DNA from: Candidatus Thorarchaeota archaeon
GTDB lineage: Archaea > Asgardarchaeota > Thorarchaeia > Thorarchaeales > Thorarchaeaceae
Direction: 5' to 3'
NCBI GenBank assembly: GCA_003345555.1
Contig: PRDJ01000057.1
Location: forward strand, 1-64,000
DNA length: 64,000 nucleotides
Shown: piece by piece, positions 9,012 to 17,160 of the stretch
How the letters are laid out: each line of letters begins with the position of its first letter
Numbering within the stretch: the first letter of the stretch is position 1
Position numbers and translations under genes: made by a program
Notes under the pieces: generated by a model
The model's database searches: none
Seen by the model: only the letters and a program-made list of their open reading frames with translations
What the model was told of the DNA's origin: nothing

Positions 9012-9078
9012 ACCTCGGTCCTAACCATGCAATCAAGATCATCTACACACAAGTAAAGAATGAGGGAATGAGAACACA

Positions 9079-9831
9079 TTGGCAGGCATATTCTTTCAGA
9101 AAAGGGAGATAGTGGTCCCAGGACAGCTGTTGGCCGAAGGAAGATATCGTGCCACGACAGGGACTTACTCCGAAGCCGATGGTAAGATATACTCGGCATT
9201 GGTTGGTCTCGCAGAACTACGAGGAAATACGGTGAAAGTGGTTCCACTCGAGGGCGTCTACATTCCGAGAGAGGGTGACTTCGTCATCGGAACAATAACG
9301 CAAGTAGCCGGCAATAATTGGAAGGTTGACATTGGTGGTCCATATGAGGCGTCTCTCCATGCTAATAACGCGCTCCGGCGTCCGTATGATGAGGACATCT
9401 CGCACTACATGGACATAGGCGATGTCATATCTGCAGAGGTCATAACATTCGACAGGAACAGCGGACCGTTTCTCTCCATGAAGGGCAGGGGGTTCAGGAA
9501 GCTCACCGAAGGGATGATACTTGAAGTCAGTCCTGCAAAGATACCTCGGATTATCGGAAGAAGAGGTTCGATGATAAACATGATCAAGGACTTGCTGCAC
9601 ATCCAGACCGCAGTTGGACAGAACGGTCGGATCTGGATTCGGGCCCCAGACATTCCGACCCAACGTCTCGCCGTAAAGGCGTTCAAGATGATAGAAGAAC
9701 AGGCCCACACGTCAAAACTGACTGATAGAATCAACGTCATGCTCCAAGAAGAGACGGTCAAGCTGAAAGGGTCTCAAGGTGCGCGAGTCGCAAACGAGAC
9801 GATTGATAGTGAAAAGGAGGATTCGAACTAA
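9079..9831 (+). CDS. rrp4: Exosome RNA-binding subunit Rrp4
   Basis: The cap subunit of the archaeal RNA exosome, guiding RNA into the Rrp41/Rrp42 ring. Domain order is an N-terminal beta domain (VPGQLLAEGRYRATTGTYSE), an S1 domain (residues about 68-140) and a KH domain with IIGRRGSMINMI as the GxxG loop near residues 155-170. It starts at TTG 9079; no in-frame ATG lies nearby upstream. It is followed after 2 nt by rrp41. A 20-residue polar tail follows the KH domain. Confidence 0.95.
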   Translation: MAGIFFQKREIVVPGQLLAEGRYRATTGTYSEADGKIYSALVGLAELRGNTVKVVPLEGVYIPREGDFVIGTITQVAGNNWKVDIGGPYEASLHANNALRRPYDEDISHYMDIGDVISAEVITFDRNSGPFLSMKGRGFRKLTEGMILEVSPAKIPRIIGRRGSMINMIKDLLHIQTAVGQNGRIWIRAPDIPTQRLAVKAFKMIEEQAHTSKLTDRINVMLQEETVKLKGSQGARVANETIDSEKEDSN

Positions 9832-9833
9832 GA

Positions 9834-10670
9834 ATGAGTCCAGAAACAAGACCAGACTTTCTTATCACACCTGAAGGTCTGAGGTTAGATGGTCGTAGAT
9901 TCGATGAACTGAGGCCGATTGAGCTTCAGTGTGGTGTGTTGAAAACCGCAGATGGGTCAGCTTCGATAAGACAAGGCAAGACCTACATCTTAGCGGCTGT
10001 CTACGGTCCGCGAGAGCTCCATCCTCGACATCTCACCCTGGGCGACAGGGCATTCCTAAGATGTGTGTACAGGATGGCGACGTTTTCGGTTCCCGATAGA
10101 AAGAAGGCTGCTCCCTCGCGTCGAGAGCGTGAGATCTCAATGGTTGTGGCAAATGCGTTGGAACCCGCCTTGTTCTTGGAAGAATTTCCTAAGACAGTCA
10201 TAGATGTCTTCATACAGGTAATCCAAGCAGACGGAGGCACTCGCTGTGCTTCAATCACTGCAGCTTCTCTCGCATTGGCAGACGCAGGCATCCCTATGCG
10301 TAGTTTGGTTCCGGCGGTAGCAGTTGGCAAAGCTGATGGCAAGCTGATTGTGGACCTAGGCGACGAAGAGGACAAGTACGGTCAGGGTGACGTGCCGATT
10401 GCGATTCTCCCACGTACGGAAGAGTTGACCCTTCTACAACAAGACGGCTACTTCACGCGCGAGGAGTTCTTGGAAGCGATGCAAATGGGCATAAACGCCT
10501 GCAAGTACATCCACGAGCTCCAGAAAGACGCCCTCAAGCGGGCATATGCGAAAAGGGCACCTGAGGGTTCCGATGAAGAAGAGGAAGAAGATGAGGGTGG
10601 ATCAGAATACGAGGACAACCTTGAGGCCGATATCGGCGAGTCTGACTATGATGAGGAGGATGAACGATAA
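9834..10670 (+). CDS. rrp41: Exosome catalytic subunit Rrp41
   Basis: A phosphorolytic 3'-5' exoribonuclease subunit of the RNase PH family, active in a hexameric ring with Rrp42. The phosphate-binding segment GGTRCASITAAS (134-145) and the two conserved Asp residues, D180 and D186 in EEDKYGQGDVP, are present, so catalysis should be intact. An unusual feature is a strongly acidic C-terminal tail (about residues 243-278, runs of Glu and Asp) that extends beyond the usual 245-250 residue length. The stop TAA is followed without a gap by the ATG of rrp42. Confidence 0.96.
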   Translation: MSPETRPDFLITPEGLRLDGRRFDELRPIELQCGVLKTADGSASIRQGKTYILAAVYGPRELHPRHLTLGDRAFLRCVYRMATFSVPDRKKAAPSRREREISMVVANALEPALFLEEFPKTVIDVFIQVIQADGGTRCASITAASLALADAGIPMRSLVPAVAVGKADGKLIVDLGDEEDKYGQGDVPIAILPRTEELTLLQQDGYFTREEFLEAMQMGINACKYIHELQKDALKRAYAKRAPEGSDEEEEEDEGGSEYEDNLEADIGESDYDEEDER

Positions 10671-11504
10671 ATGGGAGACTTCAGTGCCGAGGTAATCAGC
10701 CATATTGACCGCAACTACATCATGGAGCTTCTCAAGAAGGGAGAGAGGATCGACGGAAGAGCCTTTGACCAGTACAGGCCCATTGATATCCAAGTTGATG
10801 TGGTTCCAGCAAAGGCTGATGGTTCAGCTATCGTAAAGCTTGGTGATACAAGCGTCATTGCTGGCGTTAAGGTATTGGTCGGCGAGCCATTCCCGGACAC
10901 TCCAGATGAGGGTGTCACAATGATTTCTGCAGAGATGGCGCCCATCGCATCACCTCTTTTCGAGGTCGGGCCTCCGAAGGAGGACGCAATAGAGCTGGCC
11001 AGAGTGGTCGACAGGGGTGTCCGAGAGTCTGAGACAGTGGATGCCAAGGCTTTGTGCATCGAGTCCGGCAAGAAGGTCTACATGGTCTTTGTAGACATCT
11101 ATCCACTTGAGCATGATGGCAACCTAATCGATGCTTCATCTATCGCCTCTAATGTAGCAGTGATGACTACGCGATTCCCTGAGATGAAGGTCGAAGACAA
11201 GGAAGTTGTACCGACAGGGAAGCTGATTCCGATTCCAATCAAGAATCTGGCCGTGGAATGCACTATCGTCAAAATCGGCCAGAATCTTATAGTCGACCCG
11301 GTGCTCAAGGAAGAGTTCGTTCAGGACTGCAGACTCACAATATCCGTCGACCAGAATGATAACCTAACAGCCATGCAGAAGGGCGGAGGCTCTGGTCCAA
11401 TCTCTGTGAAGGAAATCGAGGCGGCTATTGACATTGCGCTCGAACGATCGAAGGACATCAGGAAGATTACAGAGGACGCAGTGAAGTCAAAGAAGCCACG
11501 TTAG
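10671..11504 (+). CDS. rrp42: Exosome structural subunit Rrp42
   Basis: The non-catalytic RNase PH-fold partner of Rrp41. Family features include the N-terminal GERIDGRAFDQYRPIDIQV, LGDTSVIAGVKVLVGEPFPD, and DASSIASNVAVMTTRFPEM. As in other Rrp42 proteins the catalytic Asp pair of Rrp41 is not in place. It starts directly at the rrp41 stop codon. A strong hairpin follows its stop codon at 11507-11547, perhaps ending or processing the upstream transcript. Confidence 0.96.
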   Translation: MGDFSAEVISHIDRNYIMELLKKGERIDGRAFDQYRPIDIQVDVVPAKADGSAIVKLGDTSVIAGVKVLVGEPFPDTPDEGVTMISAEMAPIASPLFEVGPPKEDAIELARVVDRGVRESETVDAKALCIESGKKVYMVFVDIYPLEHDGNLIDASSIASNVAVMTTRFPEMKVEDKEVVPTGKLIPIPIKNLAVECTIVKIGQNLIVDPVLKEEFVQDCRLTISVDQNDNLTAMQKGGGSGPISVKEIEAAIDIALERSKDIRKITEDAVKSKKPR

Positions 11505-11506
11505 AT

Positions 11507-11547
11507 GCTGTACGGGTGCTGCGATGGATGCAGCACTCGTGTAATGC
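11507..11547 (+). terminator. Hairpin directly after rrp42
   Basis: ACGGGTGCTGC (11512-11522) and GCAGCACTCGT (11530-11540) form an 11-bp stem with one G-U pair and a 7-nt loop, with weaker pairing extending outward. It begins 3 nt after the rrp42 stop. A clear U-tract is lacking, so processing or stabilisation of the exosome transcript is as likely as termination. Confidence 0.4.
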
Positions 11548-11659
11548 TTTGATAGATAGATATGCTAATAAGAGGAACCAACCCGCGAGACCCAAACCCG
11601 GCTACCCCTTTGGGGAATCGATTCTGGGTATGCTCGCATGTATCTAGGAGAGCAGTAAG

Positions 11660-11962
11660 TTGCCACGTACCAAGAAAGTGCACAGCACAGGCAGATTCGG
11701 AGCTAGATACGGTGCCAAACTTCGTCGCAGAGTTCTCGACATCGATAACAAGCGACATGAGCCGCATCGTTGTCCGTCATGCGCGACAAGAGCCCTGAAA
11801 CGAGAGGCAGCTGGCCTGTGGCGATGCAGCAAGTGCGGTCTCCTTTTTGCCGGTGGCGCCTATGTCCCATATACTGAGGCAGGTAAGGCGGCTCTCCGTG
11901 CAGTGTCCCAGAGAGTTTCCGGAGACTTCCTCGCTCTCCAAAGCGAGGAGAAGACTGAGTAA
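11660..11962 (+). CDS. rpl37ae: Large ribosomal subunit protein eL43 (L37Ae)
   Basis: A 100-residue zinc-binding ribosomal protein with the ribbon CPSC...CSKC (spacing of 14 residues between pairs) and the basic N-terminus TKKVHSTGRFGARYGAKLRR typical of eL43. It starts at TTG 11660. Upstream, 11590-11629 can fold into a two-tier stem (ACCCA/TGGGT and CCCC/GGGG), which may be leader structure. In many archaea rpoP (RNA polymerase subunit P) follows this gene; here only 38 nt separate it from the Brix gene, so rpoP is absent from this place. Confidence 0.95.
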   Translation: MPRTKKVHSTGRFGARYGAKLRRRVLDIDNKRHEPHRCPSCATRALKREAAGLWRCSKCGLLFAGGAYVPYTEAGKAALRAVSQRVSGDFLALQSEEKTE

Positions 11963-12000
11963 TCGTTCCATGAAGCCCGGCTAGTCCAGGGGGACCTCGT

Positions 12001-12573
12001 GTGCCCTCAGTACTCATTACCACCTCACGAAGGACTTCAAATCGTGTGCGTTCATTCACGCACGATCTCATGTCTGTCCTTCCGAACAGTGAGAGGTTCA
12101 ATCGCGGCGGAATGAGCTCTGGGGAGCTCGTCGCGAGGATCAACCAGTCCGGAGCCAAAGCTGTTCTCATGGTCACGATTTTGAAAGGAAATCCTCACGA
12201 ACTGAGAATAATCTCGGGAGAAGGGACCATCCAACTGTCAGCTTTGCTGGAAAGTGTACAGCTGCGACGCGAGATACAGCCATCACAAGGTCCTCGCATT
12301 AATGGACTTCTTGAAATCGTCATCGGAAGTTCACCCAGTGTCCAAACCAAGCAGGTGGCAGAGATGATGTCGTCCCTGTTGGAGGTGCCATTGAAGGTGT
12401 CCGAAAACGTGGTTCCAGTGGGAGAGCAGGGCGTCAACCGGGCCATCATGAGATTTGTAGACCTTCCTCAGGGCAGACTTATTTGGACTCATCATCATGC
12501 ATACGATGGAGTGGAAATCGGACCTAGAATCCGAGTCCTTTCTGTCAGGAGGCTCGTCTCCAATGAGTCTTAG
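12001..12573 (+). CDS. Brix domain ribosome biogenesis protein (Imp4-like)
   Basis: A single Brix domain of 190 residues, related to eukaryotic Imp4/Rpf proteins that act in ribosomal RNA assembly. It opens with VLITTSRRTSNRVRSFTHDL, a strong family signature, followed by ERFNRGGMSSGELVARI and AKAVLMVTILKGNP. The gene starts at GTG 12001 and overlaps the following pcc1 gene by 11 nt. It is in its standard position within the exosome superoperon. Confidence 0.88.
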   Translation: MPSVLITTSRRTSNRVRSFTHDLMSVLPNSERFNRGGMSSGELVARINQSGAKAVLMVTILKGNPHELRIISGEGTIQLSALLESVQLRREIQPSQGPRINGLLEIVIGSSPSVQTKQVAEMMSSLLEVPLKVSENVVPVGEQGVNRAIMRFVDLPQGRLIWTHHHAYDGVEIGPRIRVLSVRRLVSNES

Positions 12574-12832
12574 GATGCTCGGTGGTCACGCAGTTCTCGA
12601 AATTGATTTGGAATCGGCTCAGATGGCGGAGACCATTAGATGTGCTCTAGAGCCTGAGACTGACTCAGTCCCTTCCGAGCGTTCGACAACGCAAGTGAGT
12701 GCTGAAGGTACGAAACTAATCATCAAGATCACTGCAGAGGACCTGACTGCTCTGCGGGCCGCAATGAACTCATACTTGGCTTGGGTCTCCGGTTCCAAGA
12801 GAGCTCTTGAATCCGTTGAGCAGGAGTCATGA
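12563..12832 (+). CDS. pcc1: KEOPS complex subunit Pcc1
   Basis: The small dimerising subunit of the KEOPS/EKC complex, which makes the t6A modification of ANN-decoding tRNAs. The protein has about 89 residues with a beta-alpha-beta core (HAVLEIDLESAQMAETIRCA, GTKLIIKITAEDLTALRAAM, NSYLAWV). An AGGAGG ribosome-binding site at 12547-12552 lies 10 nt before ATG 12563, which decides the start and places it inside the end of the Brix gene. The KEOPS subunit Cgi121 and the t6A enzyme Sua5 are encoded at 27388 and 28550. Confidence 0.85.
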   Translation: MSLRMLGGHAVLEIDLESAQMAETIRCALEPETDSVPSERSTTQVSAEGTKLIIKITAEDLTALRAAMNSYLAWVSGSKRALESVEQES

Positions 12833-12869
12833 TGGTCTTCACTGAGTGTGGCGTGTAGCTCACAGGGGA

Positions 12870-12881
12870 AAACGCTTAAGT
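12870..12881 (+). promoter_or_regulatory. TATA/BRE-like element before prefoldin beta
   Basis: AAACGCTTAAGT, with a purine-rich GGGGAA just upstream, precedes ATG 12939 by about 58 nt. The predicted transcription start is near 12905. The element marks an internal promoter after pcc1. Confidence 0.5.
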
Positions 12882-12938
12882 TCCGAGCCCAGCCTCGCAT
12901 CCGAGATAGACTAGTGTCTTTTCTGGAGTGGTGATACT

Positions 12939-13301
12939 ATGGCACAGAGGCTGCCCCCGGCTCTTGAACAGAAATATGAGCGATATCGGAAGATGGTAGA
13001 AGAACACGAGAACTGGCTGGCAACTGCAAGGTTGTGGGAGGCTCAGATAGGCGAACTGAAGAGGACCCTAGAGGAGTTGAGCAAGCAACCGGAAGATGTC
13101 ATTACATACAAGGCTGTAGGACAGGTAATGTTCAAGGTTGAGAAACCTAAGATTGTCGAAGAAATGGAGAATGAGAAGCAGGATAAGGAAAGAAGTCTCA
13201 CCGTCTTGTCGAAGAAACTCGAAACCCAAGCTACGAAGATTAAGGAACTCCATGATGAGCTACAAGTGGAATTGGGCAAACAGAATCTAAGGCTTCAGTG
13301 A
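12939..13301 (+). CDS. pfdB: Prefoldin subunit beta
   Basis: A chaperone subunit of 120 residues with two long helices forming a coiled coil (about 1-45 and 75-118) joined by a beta hairpin containing DVITYKAVGQVMFKVEKP, the prefoldin-beta hallmark. Prefoldin hexamers hold unfolded proteins for the thermosome; in eukaryotes their main clients are actin and tubulin, which is notable given the actin gene at 36727. The stop codon overlaps the GTG of the next gene. Confidence 0.95.
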   Translation: MAQRLPPALEQKYERYRKMVEEHENWLATARLWEAQIGELKRTLEELSKQPEDVITYKAVGQVMFKVEKPKIVEEMENEKQDKERSLTVLSKKLETQATKIKELHDELQVELGKQNLRLQ

Positions 13302-13615
13302 GAGAGATGAATCCGACTGTCTCCATCGGACTGCCGAGTCTTACAGACTCGGATGTCGAGAAACTAGCAGAGGAATGCGAGTCCGAGATCAGCAGATTCC
13401 TGCTCGGAAAAGTACCGAGGAAGAGCATCTCCGATATGTCTGTCGTCTGCACGATGGAGCTATCTTCAGATGGAAGCCAGCTTGACATGGACATTCAAAT
13501 AGACATCTCGCAGAGTTACGACACTGGGCACTCGCTCGATCGTCTTGTCGATGAGGCGACCAAACAGGCTTCTGCCTGGCTCGAAAAGCGTCTGATGGAG
13601 ATGAAGGGAGCTTGA
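13298..13615 (+). CDS. DUF3194 family protein
   Basis: An archaeal protein of 105 residues of unknown function, found conserved directly downstream of prefoldin beta in many archaea. It has an N-terminal helix (SDVEKLAEECESEISRFLL) and a beta-rich central part with a SSDGSQLDMDIQIDISQSY strand pair. GTG 13298 overlaps the prefoldin stop (GTGA); ATG 13307 is an alternative start. Its own stop TGA overlaps the TTG of the DHH gene, so the three are probably translationally coupled. Confidence 0.75.
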   Translation: MREMNPTVSIGLPSLTDSDVEKLAEECESEISRFLLGKVPRKSISDMSVVCTMELSSDGSQLDMDIQIDISQSYDTGHSLDRLVDEATKQASAWLEKRLMEMKGA

Positions 13616-14619
13616 GCATAAGAGCCCTTCTTGAGAAATCGTCGAGCATGCTAGTTCTTGGTCATCAAAATGCAGACCCTGATGCGGTCTGTTCCATGGC
13701 CGCAGTCGCGGAGCTATACAGGCTGGTCAACGAAAGGGGGAGCATCAGTCTAGTATGTGATGATGTCAGTCGTCTCGCTGCACAGGTTCTGGAAACCTTC
13801 TTGCCCGGAACAATGATCTCGAGAACCATAGATGGCAATCATGAACTCGTCGTCATTGTTGATACAAACAATAGATTCCAGCTTGGCGAAGCCCTGCAGT
13901 CATTCAGGAGCGACCCGTCTAGGACCATCCTCATCGACCATCATGAACCTAGCCCCGAGGCCAATGAGATAGCAGGGCATCTCATAGTCAAGAGCAACAA
14001 ATCATCAACCTGTGAGATAGTAATCGATGTGTTCGATGATTTTGGGCTGTCCTTCAGTAAGACCACGGCAAGTCTTTTGCTTGCAGGAATTCTGTTCGAC
14101 ACGAGACGGTTCTTCTACACCACGACCGATACTCTGTCCACTGCAATCAGACTTGTTAAAGCCGGAGCAGACTACCAAGCATGCGTCGACGCTCTTGTTA
14201 CGAAACCCGACCGTTCTGAGAGGATTGCGAGACTGAAAGCTGCTGCAAGGTCGGAGATGTACCTACTAGACGGCTGGCTTGTCGTCACTTCGCGGGTTAG
14301 CGCCTTCGAAGCAAGTGCCTGTCGTGCTCTCATTGATTTGGGAGCAGACGTGGCAATCGTGGGCGGAACTCCTTCGAAGGATGTGGTCAGAATAAGTTCT
14401 CGCAGCACGAATGAATTCTACCAGCGGACGCACGTCAACCTAGGGACCGACGTGATGGAGCGTTTGGGCGAGCTGATTGGCGGCGTGGGCGGCGGGCATC
14501 CGAATGCAGCAGGGGCAAATGGCAAGAAGAGCTGCGATAGAGCCCTCACAAGGTCAGTAGAGCTCGTTAGGGAGGCAATAGGCAAAGGCAAGGCTCCCGT
14601 CAAGGAACTGGAGCCCTGA
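13612..14619 (+). CDS. DHH/DHHA1 phosphoesterase (NrnA-like)
   Basis: A metal-dependent phosphoesterase likely to act on short oligonucleotides or related nucleotides, such as nanoRNA or pAp. Motifs: HQNADPDA (D22, D24) for the first metal site, VVIVDTNNR, IDHHEPS (the DHH motif), GILFDTRRF, and the C-terminal DHHA1 substrate motif GGGHPNAAGA. It starts at TTG 13612 within the stop codon of the previous gene. As the last gene of the superoperon, a role in clearing short fragments left by the exosome is a reasonable inference. Confidence 0.88.
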   Translation: MSIRALLEKSSSMLVLGHQNADPDAVCSMAAVAELYRLVNERGSISLVCDDVSRLAAQVLETFLPGTMISRTIDGNHELVVIVDTNNRFQLGEALQSFRSDPSRTILIDHHEPSPEANEIAGHLIVKSNKSSTCEIVIDVFDDFGLSFSKTTASLLLAGILFDTRRFFYTTTDTLSTAIRLVKAGADYQACVDALVTKPDRSERIARLKAAARSEMYLLDGWLVVTSRVSAFEASACRALIDLGADVAIVGGTPSKDVVRISSRSTNEFYQRTHVNLGTDVMERLGELIGGVGGGHPNAAGANGKKSCDRALTRSVELVREAIGKGKAPVKELEP

Positions 14620-14628
14620 GGAGTCCGG

Positions 14629-15471
14629 ATGTCAATGGCTCTAGTAGAGTTTGTCGACTTCAGCTTCAAGTACCTCGGGGCAGACTCTTTGGCTCTGAAG
14701 CGCATCAGCCTAAGGATTAACCCGGGCGAATATGTAGTTGTCACTGGTCCGTCAGGCTGCGGAAAGACAACGCTTTGCAGAGCGATAAATGGATTAGTTC
14801 CGCACTTCCATCGTGGTTACATCGGAGGGCACGTATTTGTCGATTCGAAAGACACAAGGGAGAATGAGGTCTCACAGCTTGCAAATGTGGTAGGCCTGGT
14901 CTTTCAAGATCCGGTCAATCAGCTTGTCACCTTGAACGTAGAGAGAGAACTCGCTTTTGGGCCCGAAAACCTGGGAGTCGAAGCAGACGAAATCAGGCAG
15001 AGGGTCGAAGAACTGATTGCCCGTCTAGACCTTGAGGGTCTTCGTCGTAAGCACCCTCATGAAATGTCTGGGGGCGAGCAGCAGAGGGTGGCGTTGGCGG
15101 CAGTTCTAGCGCTGAATCCCAAAGTCCTCGTTGCTGATGAGCCTACGTCGAATCTGGACCCCAAGAGCGCCGAACTCATTTTGGGCTTGGTCGCTGAACT
15201 GAATAGACAGGGAATGACCATCGTCCTTGTTGAGCATCGGTTGGATCTTGTGTCAAAGGATGCGACAAGAATGATTCTGATGGATAAGGGATCGATTGTC
15301 GCTGATGGTCCTCCTCGGGATATTCTAATCATGAATCTCTGTCAGGAGATCGGTGTCGGCATTCCCAAGGCTACTCAGGTGTACAAGCGGCTAGCGTCTC
15401 GGGGCGTGCAACTGCCTTGGGTTCCTCTTACAGGTGAAGAGCTTGCAGCTGCAGTGGCGGAGGCTCGATAG
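14629..15471 (+). CDS. ecfA1: ECF transporter ATPase subunit 1
   Basis: One of the paired ATPases of an energy-coupling factor transporter for a vitamin or metal. Walker A GPSGCGKTT (residues 40-48), the Q-loop VGLVFQDPVNQL, the signature MSGGEQQR and Walker B VLVADEPTSNLDP are all intact. The QDP(V)NQ segment is typical of EcfA proteins. It lies 9 nt after the DHH gene and 2 nt before the second ATPase; ATG 14629 and ATG 14635 are both possible starts. Confidence 0.9.
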   Translation: MSMALVEFVDFSFKYLGADSLALKRISLRINPGEYVVVTGPSGCGKTTLCRAINGLVPHFHRGYIGGHVFVDSKDTRENEVSQLANVVGLVFQDPVNQLVTLNVERELAFGPENLGVEADEIRQRVEELIARLDLEGLRRKHPHEMSGGEQQRVALAAVLALNPKVLVADEPTSNLDPKSAELILGLVAELNRQGMTIVLVEHRLDLVSKDATRMILMDKGSIVADGPPRDILIMNLCQEIGVGIPKATQVYKRLASRGVQLPWVPLTGEELAAAVAEAR

Positions 15472-15473
15472 CC

Positions 15474-16304
15474 ATGATAATGCTTGACGACGTTCACTTC
15501 AGCTACGAAGGAATCTATACTGCACTCAGAGGGGTCTCCTTACAGATTGATGATGGGGAAAGGGTCGCAATCATGGGCGCAAATGGCGCGGGAAAGACCA
15601 CATTGATGAAGCATCTAAACGGCTTGCTTCGACCGCAGAAGGGCAAAGTGTTTCTAGATGGCCGAGACACGAGCAGGCTTTCTGTGGCACAGATGGCGAG
15701 AGTCGTAGGGCTTGTCTTTCAGTCGCCTGACTATCAGCTCTTTCTGGATTCCGTTCACACAGAGATAGCATTCGGTCTTAGAAACCTCGGGTTCACCGAC
15801 GAAGAGGTTGAAGAGCGTTGTTCAAAGACCATGGAAGGTCTTGGGCTCAGTGGTCTCTCCGAACGCTCTCCGTTTGATCTGTCTGGTGGTGAAAGGAAAC
15901 GCGTGGCGTTGGCGTCAGTGCTGGCAGTCGAGCCACGTGTCTTGGCTCTCGATGAACCAACTATAGGACAAGATGCAGGACAGAAGGAACGACTGGCTGA
16001 GCTTCTCATGGATCTCAACAAGGCAGGGCGCACTGTGATTGTAGTCACGCATGACATAGAGTTTATTGTCGAGAACTTCCCACGGACCATTGCGATGGCA
16101 GACGGCAAGATAATTGCCGATGGCCCGACGAGTTCGGTGCTTAGCAATGAAAGAGCAATCGATCTATGCTCTCTCACTTATCCACAGATGACACAGGCCG
16201 CAAGAGCATTGAAACGTGCTTTTCCTGACATATCCGAACGTCTTACTTCATTGTCAGAGGTTGAGGACACAATCGTAAGTATACTAGGAGGTAGGCGAAA
16301 GTGA
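15474..16304 (+). CDS. ecfA2: ECF transporter ATPase subunit 2
   Basis: The second ECF ATPase, with Walker A GANGAGKTT (residues 35-43), VVGLVFQSPDYQLF, signature LSGGERKR and Walker B VLALDEPTIGQD. It forms a heterodimer with the product of the preceding gene. The ATG 15474 start lies 2 nt after its stop, and its own stop overlaps the next gene by 4 nt (GTGA), so the three subunits are made from one transcript. Confidence 0.9.
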   Translation: MIMLDDVHFSYEGIYTALRGVSLQIDDGERVAIMGANGAGKTTLMKHLNGLLRPQKGKVFLDGRDTSRLSVAQMARVVGLVFQSPDYQLFLDSVHTEIAFGLRNLGFTDEEVEERCSKTMEGLGLSGLSERSPFDLSGGERKRVALASVLAVEPRVLALDEPTIGQDAGQKERLAELLMDLNKAGRTVIVVTHDIEFIVENFPRTIAMADGKIIADGPTSSVLSNERAIDLCSLTYPQMTQAARALKRAFPDISERLTSLSEVEDTIVSILGGRRK

Positions 16305-17080
16305 GTCTCCTTGGGTTTTTAGAGGTCTTTCAGTACACCCGCAGAGACTCACCAATACACAGTCTTGATCCGAGGTCCAAGCTGTTTCTCTCAATCGTTT
16401 GCGCTGTAATATCCGTACTCTTTACTGATATCTTGCCCCTCTTGATAGTCTTCTTCTGCGTGCTTCCTTTGATTGCATTGGCCAGGTCAATGAAGCGGTG
16501 GGCCAGAAGCATGAAAGGGCTCTCAATCCTGCTCGTATTCGTGATTGTCTTCAATACTCTGCTATCTCCAGTGACTAACCCATTCTCTCGCTCAATTGCG
16601 CTGACAATTCGCTTGATTGCCCTGATGACATCAATCTCGGTCTTCTTCTTAACGGTGCATCCCGATCAACTTTCACAGGCACTCATCCAGATGCATGTGA
16701 AATTCGAGTTTGCATTCGCGATGAGCATGGCCATGAGATATGTGCCGACCCTAGCTCAGGAGGCTTATGCAATAATGGACTCTCAGAAAGCTCGCGGAGT
16801 GGAGCTTGATAGGGGCAACCCTGTCAGACGAATAAGAAACATCGTGCCTATTATCGTTCCATTGATCATAGTCTCTATGAGGAGAGCTCTATCCATAGCG
16901 GAGAGTATGGAGTCCAGAGGATTCGGTGCATCCAAGAAGCGCACGTACATGGACAGGCTCAGATTCAGAAAGCGGGACTGGGGCGTTGTGCTGGCGTCTG
17001 TCTTAGCGCTTGTCCTGTTGACGTATGTTAGGCTGTACGTTCCGCTGCCTGAATGGATGCTATGGTCTCTTCCATTCTAA
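16301..17080 (+). CDS. ecfT: ECF transporter transmembrane subunit EcfT
   Basis: The coupling membrane subunit that links the ATPase pair to a substrate-binding S protein. It has about six hydrophobic helices and the EcfT coupling-helix motifs around MDSQKARGVEL and ESMESRGFGA, the two Ala-Arg-Gly type motifs that dock on the ATPases. It starts at GTG 16301 overlapping the previous stop. No S subunit is encoded nearby, so this is probably a shared (group II) ECF module using S proteins encoded elsewhere, or the S component is unrecognised. Confidence 0.9.
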   Translation: MSLLGFLEVFQYTRRDSPIHSLDPRSKLFLSIVCAVISVLFTDILPLLIVFFCVLPLIALARSMKRWARSMKGLSILLVFVIVFNTLLSPVTNPFSRSIALTIRLIALMTSISVFFLTVHPDQLSQALIQMHVKFEFAFAMSMAMRYVPTLAQEAYAIMDSQKARGVELDRGNPVRRIRNIVPIIVPLIIVSMRRALSIAESMESRGFGASKKRTYMDRLRFRKRDWGVVLASVLALVLLTYVRLYVPLPEWMLWSLPF

Positions 17081-17160
17081 TCATCATACTACCTCCGGTC
17101 TTGGGCGAATAGTCCATGCTCAGAGAATTTATCTTGTGGTTGAACAAATAGTGTTAGCCA

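Noticed and set aside
11581-11630. Possible tRNA-like fold upstream of eL43
   Set aside because: The GAATCGATTC stretch does not give a TTCRANY loop with pairing flanks, and there is no acceptor stem or anticodon arm.
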